Positions 56,395 through 64,000 of a DNA stretch of 64,000 nt are shown here, piece after piece (position 1 is the stretch's first letter; every line of letters starts with the position of its first letter). The DNA lies in the NCBI RefSeq assembly GCF_949987535.1, contig NC_080075.1:1612001-1676000 (forward strand), in the 5' to 3' direction. The position numbers and the translations under genes were made by a program. This stretch comes from Balaenoptera acutorostrata (Eukaryota > Chordata > Mammalia > Artiodactyla > Balaenopteridae). The notes beneath the pieces are model-generated. The model saw nothing but the letters and a program-made list of their open reading frames with translations. It was not told the DNA's origin and did no database searches.

Positions 56395-57830
56395 ACAATG
56401 ACAGATCATTGCAAAGACAGTACAGAGAGTTCCCTGACACCCCACATCCATTTTCCTTAAGTGTTAACACCTTACATTAGAATGGTACATTTACCACAAC
56501 TGTTGAACCAATAGAGATGCATTGTTATTAACTAAAGACCATATTTTATCCAGATTTCCTTAGTTTTAACCTAATGTCCTTTCTCGGTCTCAGGATCCCA
56601 CCCAGAGGACTGTGTAATGTTTAGTTTTATGTCTCCTGAAGCTCCACTGGGCTGTGACAGTTTCTGAGATGCTCCTTGTTTTTGATGACCTTGACAGTTT
56701 TGAGGAGTGCAGGCCAAGTATTCTGTAGACTGTCCCTCAGTTTGGGTTTTGTTGGATGTTTTTCTCATCATTAGATTGGGGTTTGGGGAAGGAAGACCAC
56801 AGGGGTAAAGTCCATTTCATCACATCATATCAAGAGTACACACTATCAACATGACATCATTGTTGATGTTGACCTTGATCCCCTGACTGAGGTCGTGTGT
56901 AATGCAATGTGGTGGCCTAGATGGGAGTCTTGGACAGAAGAAGAACATTAGATAAAACATAAGGTAATCTGAATAGAGTATGGGCTTTAGTTAATAATAG
57001 TGTATCAGTATTGGTTCATTAGTTGCGATAAATATACCGTACATAAGTAAGATGTCAGCAATAGGGTGTGGGTATATTAGGTCTCTTCTGTATTATAGTT
57101 GCCATTTTTCCTGTAACTCAAAACTATTTTAATTAAAATAAACATTATTTATTTATTTAAATAATTAAATAAAATCACGAAGGAAAAGACAATCCCCTGT
57201 GCTTCATGTATTCAACGCTTTGCCCTGACAAGCACTGATCTGTTTTCAATCTCCATGGCTTTGGTTGTTATGAAATGTCACGTAGTTGGAAACACGCCGT
57301 ATGTCACCTCCTCAGACTTGTTTCTTTCACTTAGAATGATGTGAATTTAAGATTCCTCCACTTTGTCGCATGGGTTAACAGTGTATCCTTTCTTAGAGGT
57401 AAATGATGTTCCATTGTACAGATTCTGCTTGTTCACCTACTGAAGGGCATTTTGTCTGCTTCGAATTTTTGATGATTATGATTATGGCTGCTATAAGTAT
57501 TTGCACGGAGATTTTTGTGTGGACATACGTTCACCAATCAGTTGGATAAATACCTAGGAGCATAATTGTTGGCTCGTATGATGATACTATGTTTACCTTT
57601 GTAAGAAACTGCCTTCTGAAGTGACTGTACCCTACTGCGTTCCTACCATCAAGGAATATAAGTTCCTGTTGTTCCCCGTCCTCTCTAGCGATAGGTTTTT
57701 TTGGGGGGATTTTAGCTCTTCTAGTAGGAGGGTAGTGTATTTCACTGTTATTTTCATCACAGACTTTTTGTGAGAATTAAATGAATGGTTGACATATAGT
57801 TTTGTATTGTTATTGTATTTTATCCAAGAT
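56395..57830 (-). mobile_element. old L1M 3'UTR, antisense, split by another L1M
   Basis: 'acctaatgtcctttctcggtctcaggatccc', 'ctccttgtttttgatgaccttgacagttttgaggagtgcaggcc', 'ctgtccctcagtttgggttttgttggatgtttttctcatcattag', 'atgttgaccttgatcccctgac' (left part) and 'ttctttcacttagaatgatgtgaatttaagattcctcc', 'caatcagttggataaatacctaggagcataattg' (right part) are collinear antisense L1M 3'UTR. The interval 56920-57175 is foreign. Confidence 0.7.
56920..57175 (+). mobile_element. L1M 3' end, sense, nested
   Basis: 'aagaacattagataaaacataaggtaatctgaatagagtatgggctttagttaataatag', 'tattggttcattagttgcgataaat', 'gggtgtgggtatat' and 'ctgtaactcaaaactattttaattaaaataaac' are the sense L1M terminus, ending in an A/T-rich tail. 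It lies opposite to the L1M around it. Confidence 0.65.
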
Positions 57831-57834
57831 TTCT

Positions 57835-59775
57835 ATGTGTTTTAGTGGACTGAGTCTTGTGCACCATGTACATGTTTCCTTCATGTAATCTTTTTTGCCA
57901 TTTAGCACGAACTCAGGCAAGGCCGCTTGTCACGTCTCTCTACAAGTTATTGTTTCACTGACAGACATCCCTCAAATTAAACCTTGGGGATATTTTCTAC
58001 TCCTATGGTACCCAGTTCTCCGAAAGCTCATCAGTACATGTTTGCTGAGCGATCCGGTTGATGATCCGTTTTTTTTCATTCTTTAATTTACCCCATCTTC
58101 TTTCCTCAGCCCTCTGTTTTACACTGAGTAGTTCGAAGGATTTAGGATTCTGAAGATTATTCAGGTGAATTACACACACGCAGATGAAGATTGCTGGCAC
58201 CGTCAAATCTGCCTGCAGGCATGCTGATGCCGTGCATGTTGCCCTTGTCTTTTGCTAGTTTGTGGTGAGTCACCGCCTGCCTCATCATTACAAAATGACG
58301 AGTTTGTTAAATATGCCATCCTGTCTCTGAAGTTTTGATTTATTGTAGCTGGTGCAATGCATCACGATACCTGTTCATCCCTTATCGAAACTGACATCAA
58401 CACACTATCATAGTCTTTTCTGTTTTTATTTAAAAATGCAACAATTATTAAAAAATGCTTTCTGTCAGGCAACGTTTCAATTAACCACTCCAGAGCTCTC
58501 CTGAGAGTGGTAGAATTTAGATTTCTGTCTACTTACGTTAAAGAAATGGGAAAATTGTGACAATGTGAAGTCTTCAAGGTAAAACAGCACAGTGTCCAAA
58601 TTTATTCAGCAAACAAGTATGAACGTTCCTTATCCAAAATACGAGACGTGGAAGCAATAGCTAAATAACATTAGCGGCTGCTGTTAGCCCTGGCAAAGCA
58701 GTGGTGTGGGAAATTCTTGTCGACTTCTCACGGGGGAAAATCAGATGAAAGCAATGCTCTGATTCACTGTAGCCAAATAAACTTGGAACATTTTGTACAC
58801 TCCTATAGTTAATGAGAAAGCTAGTGTTTCCTGCTATGTCAAGACAGACCTGCAACAGGGAGTAAAGGCTAAATCTAGAGTCTGCCGGGACTTTGTATCT
58901 GCAGCAATTCAAACCTTCTCTTCATTAAAGTCATAGAGATGTGAGTTCTCAATGTTTCAAAGAACTTATAGAAAAGAGCAATAGAAAATCAGGTTGGTTG
59001 AACTATGGCCATTACATCATGGGTATTGGTAAAGCACTCCATCCCAGGTAAGGAGATGAGCTTCATTCTATTAAAAGACTGAAGCCGAGAGATAATCTAG
59101 TCAGAAATAGGATATAAAGGAATTATTAGAAAACAAAAGACAAACAACAAAACATCGATAGAACTACATCATCTGTTATCCACCTGAAACAGCACCAACT
59201 CACATAAACTTTTTAAAAGTGAATAGATCAAAAGCTGAAAATACAGAGGAGGCTTTTATACCAAATAATGGTGCAAGCTGGGATGGAAGAGATTAACCTA
59301 TTATGTCTGCAGTAAGATCAAAAATAATTTTTTATACATGCACTTTCTGAATTAACTCTGATACTGCTGAGATATTAAAGAACACTTTGAAGAAAGCAAC
59401 CAACATTTCTGTGTTTAGTTCAGGTGACCTACTTTGTACCCAAGTACGTGTATAACAAATGAAAAAGACAATACATGAAGGCAGCATTATAGTTGAGATT
59501 TTGTACACACAAAACCCCAGAAAATCAAATTTATGGTTCCCATGGCAACTGTAACTCTGCCACACTGCACGTTATAGTAATCACTGCAGTGAGCTCGATA
59601 GTTATAGTTGCAAGATATTTTGGGCTGTAACTCCTTATTTTCCAATGCTTGCAATAATTTTTAGAAAAAATTCTCTTTCAGGGCTCTAACTTTTAAAGTT
59701 TGTCTCTACTGAACAGTGCACAATATTAGAAAGTTGTTGAAAGACTCCTGTGGAAGGGAAGCCTGGAAGTTTTCT
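57835..59775. other. 1.9 kb unclassified DNA
   Basis: AT-rich sequence, no repeat family or gene recognised. Short frames only. Confidence 0.35.
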
Positions 59776-59782
59776 TTTTCAA

Positions 59783-59862
59783 ATGTATATATATATTATA
59801 TATATATTAGTTTATATATATACTATATATATTTGTGTATATATACATATATATGTAGTGTT
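59783..59862. repeat. imperfect (TA)n with internal palindromes
   Basis: Runs of TA broken by ttagttt, ctata and gtgtatatac form an AT-rich, largely self-complementary stretch. Confidence 0.9.
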
Positions 59863-59864
59863 TG

Positions 59865-60765
59865 TGCCTTTTCCTTGCAAGGCACTGTGTGAGCACAAAT
59901 TGGTAGTATAAACAGTGTTGTCACCCGGTAACACAGAGTTTATATATATGCTCATACAAGAAATACACAGAGGCAAGCCCCTACACCTAGAACATGAAAT
60001 ATAGTAGGCAAATCCATGTAACTTTGCTGGAATAATAAACAAAGATAATTGCATACAAAAATGTCAGAGGAGTGCAAAGAAAGATGATTTTTATCTACAT
60101 CTTTATAAAGAAACTGGATGTCATGTTTGGGAAGGTGGTGCTTGATTATGACGGTAGATTGCAGGCTTTACCACCAACTAGACTCTGAACTTGGCAACTC
60201 TATGGACACTGCCCGTTGCTTATCCATTGCCCATCTTTTCCTCCCTAACAGAACACCAGATGTGTCTGGATCTCTAGCTTTCTCCAGCGGATCCCAGATG
60301 ACACTGACTCACCCCCAGCACTGGGAGAGTATCCGTTTAGCTGAGTCAGCCAAGCTATCCCATTCTCTTGCCCTCAAGTGTTCTGGCCTTGGACACGTGA
60401 CCCAGTTGTGGTCAGTGAGAAATGAGGTCAATCTCGGGGGGAGTTTCTGGGAAAGGTTCCTTGACCCTAAGTCTTGGGCCAGGAGGAGATAGTCTTCGCC
60501 CTTGCGCTGGCCATTGCCAAGTCCAGCTGGACTGCCTGAACCAGCCTGAATATCAAGGTAGAGGGTCCAACCAACACCAAGAACGTCAGAGGAGAAAGGG
60601 AACGAGGGAGGGTGTTTAAACTCATCATGAGGGACACACACAGTTCTGAAACCTGATTTTCCCTTCGGTGTGCCCATTACAAAAGATACCAAACTCTTTA
60701 TTTTTAAGTCAACTGAAGTAAGGGATTTCTATTATTGGCTGCCAAAATCATCCTTCTTGATACCA
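59865..60765. other. unclassified, possible old repeat
   Basis: 60370-60510 ('ttggacacgtgacccagttgtggtcagtgagaaatgagg', 'gggagtttctgggaaaggttcc') resembles a fragment of an old interspersed repeat; family unknown. No gene. Confidence 0.35.
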
Positions 60766-60900
60766 TAAGTCATTAAATTCTCTGAGTTTTAATTTCCTCA
60801 TTTATTAAACATCAATAATAATATTTCCGTGTCTTCCAGGAAATCTGTACAAAATACTATGAATTGAAAGGCATTATACAAATGGGAGGCCAATAAATTG
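60765..60900 (-). mobile_element. MIR SINE, antisense
   Basis: 'ctctgagttttaatttcctcatttattaaacatcaataataatatttccgtg...aatactatgaattgaaaggcattatac' is the antisense MIR core. Confidence 0.65.
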
Positions 60901-60904
60901 ACCT

Positions 60905-61390
60905 TTGTACATACATTATTTATATCCAGTGGTGTACTAAAGGCAGCTTGTACCAGCTCACACAAGCCAATTTTCAAATTTTTAGGAATTGTGAAAGCTA
61001 GTTGACATCACATAGGTTAAAATCAGCTATGATGGGCTATTTCTATTACAGGAAAATGCTACATATTAAGTCTCTTCTTTGTTTTATGTTTCTTTACTGC
61101 AGAGAGCCAGTTGTTAAAAATGTACCAATATGCCATTATTTATATCTGTCTTGGAAACTAAAGGGTGACGACCTGGGATGTCTTGAGTGTCCCAAAGAGA
61201 GTGGGAACTTCTAGTTTTAAACCTTGCTTAGTTAAAGGGTAGTCAATTTCCTTTAGCATCTGTCCTCTGTTCAGAAGTCCCCTTTCTTTCTATTTTTCCA
61301 AGACCCTGACTCCTTGATATCATGCCAGCCATTCATGCCCTAGCCCAAAAGGAAATAAAGGGAAATATTAACAATAATGACTATAGGTAG
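60905..61390. other. unclassified, no gene seen
   Basis: Nothing recognised. Confidence 0.35.
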
Positions 61391-61394
61391 TTCC

Positions 61395-61660
61395 CATCTT
61401 CATCTTCATTCATCCACCAAATATACACTGAGGTCCTCCTACAGAGGGCCCTGTAACAATGGGCTGAACATCTGGTGTAAGATAGGAAGTGTTCAACACC
61501 TGTACTCAAGGAACTCACATTCCTACAGCAGAAGACACATAATGCAGAAGTTGCTTTAAGAACACAGATATTTCAGAAACCCAGCCAGAAATGGTCAGGA
61601 AGGCTTCCTGGAGGAAGGAGGGTTTAGTAGGTTAAGAATAAAGCAAAAGGGGAGAGAAAG
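61395..61660 (-). mobile_element. L2 3' end, antisense
   Basis: 'cttcattcatccaccaaatatacactgaggtcctcctacagagggccctg', 'actcaaggaactcacattcctacagcag' and 'ggtcaggaaggcttcctggaggaagg' follow antisense L2 order. Confidence 0.55.
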
Positions 61661-61664
61661 CAAG

Positions 61665-62630
61665 CCATCTTCCATTCAAGAAATTCTAATTTATCAGCTG
61701 TCTGGTGACCTGGACACATATAACAGATGGTTGAGAGAAGAGAAAACCAACAGCAGGACAGGAGTGGCAAATAGAACCAAATTTCACATACAGTATAATA
61801 AGCAGTGAAAATTATCTATGGGATTTATTACCTAGGGTGTCACCACTGATCTCAGAGCAGTTTGAGGGAAATCATGGGCATGAGAGTCTCATAGTCACGA
61901 TGGATGGTCATGAATTAGACAGGGAGTTGCAGTCTGTGCATATCTATACATATATACGTGTGTATATATATGTATATAAAATCACAAACCGTACATATGT
62001 GTGTGTGAATGTGATAGAAGAGAGATGGACCCGGGAGATAAAGTGATAGAAGTAAGAGAAAATAATTCACAGGATAAGAAAAGGAAGTTTGAGCAGGCGG
62101 CAGGGATGTGAAAGGCTCAATCTTAAACAGAGAGAAGGATGCAAAAGGAAATGGTAAATTTTTGTGTTGACGTGGATATATTTGTAAATTAGGTGCTTAA
62201 GGTGTTGGGGAAACCAGAGATAAAATCACCTAGGAAAACATGTAAATCCAGAACGGTAGAGAACTAACATAAAACTGAATCAAATGCATAAAATGCATCA
62301 TTTTCATCACAGGCAAGGGGGCAAGACTCTTTTTCTTCTTCTTTTCTCTGTTTTATGGGATTGGTTTTGTGTTTTGTTTTTATTTCATCCCTACCCCCTG
62401 ACACATGCACCCGTTCACCCATATTCACTCTTTTGAAAACATACACACTCTATTTCTATATTAGTGATTATCATTAAAATTCTTATCATCAAAATCTCAT
62501 AGTTATTTCAAGTCTAATCAGTATCTCCAACCTGCTCTAGAACAGTAGATGTATTTTAGGACGTTTTAACTTTGGTCAAACCCTTTTCCCCTTACATTTA
62601 TTGTTGACCAGTATTTTAGTTCTATCTTGT
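61665..62630. other. unclassified with TATG-rich patch
   Basis: 61936-62005 is a tatacg/tgtatatata microsatellite-like patch. The purine-rich 62020-62230 might continue antisense L2. No gene. Confidence 0.35.
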
Positions 62631-62639
62631 TTATCTTTA

Positions 62640-62778
62640 TGTTTTTAATTAATTTTTATTGGAGTATAGTTTCTTTACAATGTTGTGTTAGTTTCTGCTG
62701 TACAGCAAAGTAAATCAGCTCTACGTATACATATATCCCCTCTCTTTTGGATTTCCTTCCCATTTAGGTCACCATAGC
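62640..62778 (-). mobile_element. short L1 3' end, antisense
   Basis: 'ttattggagtatagtttctttacaatgttgtgttagtttctgctgtacagc', 'tacgtatacatatatcccc', 'cccatttaggtcacca' is the terminal 140 bp of a younger L1. It abuts an older L1M. Confidence 0.85.
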
Positions 62779-62784
62779 GGATAT

Positions 62785-64000
62785 GTTTATTTTTTAAAAT
62801 AAATTTCACTGAGGTATAATTTACACACAATTTAAGTGCACAGTTTGAGTCTTGACAATTATGCACAGGCATGTAATCACCAGCCCATCAAGATACAGAG
62901 AATCCCCATAAGCCTCTACCTTTGACCCCCTCCCCAGGCAAACTCCACCCCATCCCTGGCCCCAGGTGACCACCGATCTGCTTTCTGAAACGCCACGTTA
63001 GATTTCCTTCTTAGACTTTATATAAATGGAACTCATCCTTCATACAGTACATACACATTTTAGTTTGACTTCTTTTACACACCATAATCACTGTAATGTT
63101 TTTGAGGGTTATCCACATTTCTGCTTATAACAATAGCTTTTCCTTTTTATTGCTAAGCAGAATTCAGTAGTACAGATGCACAGTAATTCGCTTATCCAGT
63201 CACCTGTTGATGGATATTTGGGGCGTTTCCAGTTTGGGGCTATTATGAATCAAGCTGCTATGAACATTCATGTAAAAGTCTCTGCATGGACACATGTTCT
63301 CATTTCTTTTCAGTAAAAACTCAGAACCTGCTGGGTCATATTACCAGTCTATGGTTAACTTAAAAGAAATTGCCAAACTGATTGCAAGATGATTGTACCG
63401 TTTCATACTCCTCCCACCAACACGTGAGCACTCCAGTTTCTCCATATCTATGCTCACACTTGGAATTTTAATTTTTAATTTTAGCCATTCTACTGAATTA
63501 TAGTGGTACCACATTTGGGTTTCTATTTGTGTTTTCTTAATGCTACTGAGCATGTATTAATGAGTCCATTTGGCATTCAAATATCTTTGAATGTTCAAAT
63601 CTTTTGCCTATTTTTTTATGGAGTTGCTTGTCTTCTTATTATTGAGTTCTGAGAGCTCTTTATGTATCCCTGATACAAATCCTTCCTGAGATGATATATA
63701 TTGCAAATATTTTCTCTCAGTCTCTGGCTTGCCTTTTATTTTTTTAAATATAGTGTCTTTCAAAGAATAAATGTTTTAATTTTGATAGGGCTTATTTTAT
63801 TGTTTTTCTTTTATCATTCATGACTTTTAAGTGTTGTCTATGAAATCTTTACATACCACAAAGTTACAAAGATTTGTTGTATTATTTCCACTACTGCAGT
63901 TTAACTTTTATGTGTAGGCATATGATCCTTTTTAGTTAATTTTGGCATATGGCGTGAGGTAAGGGTCAAGGCATACTTATTTATTATCTGTACAGATGTC
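62785..64000 (-). mobile_element. old L1M, antisense, running off the window
   Basis: 'aataaatttcactgaggtataatttacacacaatttaag', 'gatggatatttggggcgtttccagtttggggctattatgaatcaagctgctatgaacattc', 'aacctgctgggtcatat', 'aaagaaattgccaaactgattgc', 'ttgagttctgagagctctttatgtatccctgatacaaatcc' are successive antisense L1M 3' blocks. The element continues past 64000. Confidence 0.75.

Noticed and set aside
1..64000. An undescribed multi-gene biological system
   Set aside because: I found no cluster of real genes on either strand; the window is retroelement-rich non-coding DNA, so claiming a system would not be supported.

Overview
This 64 kb window looks like nuclear DNA from a cetacean (whale or dolphin) or a very close cetartiodactyl relative. 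It carries five copies of a tRNA-derived SINE of the CHR type, with its signature start (cttccctggtggcgcagtgg) and long 'ccacaactactgagcc' body. It also carries the lineage's young L1 3' ends ('ttattggagtataattgcttta'), and I saw no BovB or ruminant Bov-tA sequence. The species call is inference from repeat recognition by eye.

I find no convincing intact protein-coding gene, rRNA or tRNA gene. Every open reading frame is short and is either embedded in a recognisable repeat, created by simple sequence, or without family resemblance. The window is best read as intergenic or deep intronic DNA built of layered retroelements. The only recognisable cellular-gene remnant is a 5'-truncated, minus-strand processed pseudogene of ribosomal protein S23 near 22.7 kb.

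Layout. 0-10 kb: L1 3' end, a decayed palindromic DNA transposon, a long antisense L2, an old L1 5' end, a CA/GA microsatellite, a 350-bp polypyrimidine tract, an old L1M 3' end, an MLT1-like LTR and a sense L1 3' end. 10-20 kb: mostly unclassified AT-rich DNA with an L1M copy interrupted by a 224-bp insertion, a MaLR-type LTR and one exon-like short frame. 20-30 kb: a candidate ERV LTR, a CHR SINE with an expanded internal minisatellite, the RPS23 pseudogene, an L1M 5' end, a 1.55-kb L1 with a perfect 16-bp target-site duplication, and a CpG-rich block. 30-42 kb: L2 and MIR fragments, a CHR SINE, a 5'-truncated L1 with target-site duplication, a probable solo LTR, a 1.2-kb LTR-like element hit by a CHR SINE and by a poly(T)-only insertion. 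42-54 kb: L1 with a (TA)28 tract, a MITE-like palindrome, a CHR SINE, MIR, an antisense L1 ORF2 piece, L2, and a CHR SINE with extra 3' sequence. 54-64 kb: hAT-like elements, MIRs, a long antisense L1M with an oppositely oriented L1M 3' end inside it, AT microsatellites, and an L1M running off the end.

No set of genes here works together as a system. The interest lies in insertion structures (target-site duplications, nesting, tail-only insertion, internal SINE expansion) and in a few candidate regulatory stretches. Repeat family names are from memory of consensus sequences without alignment, so boundaries are good to tens of bases only, except where direct repeats fix them.
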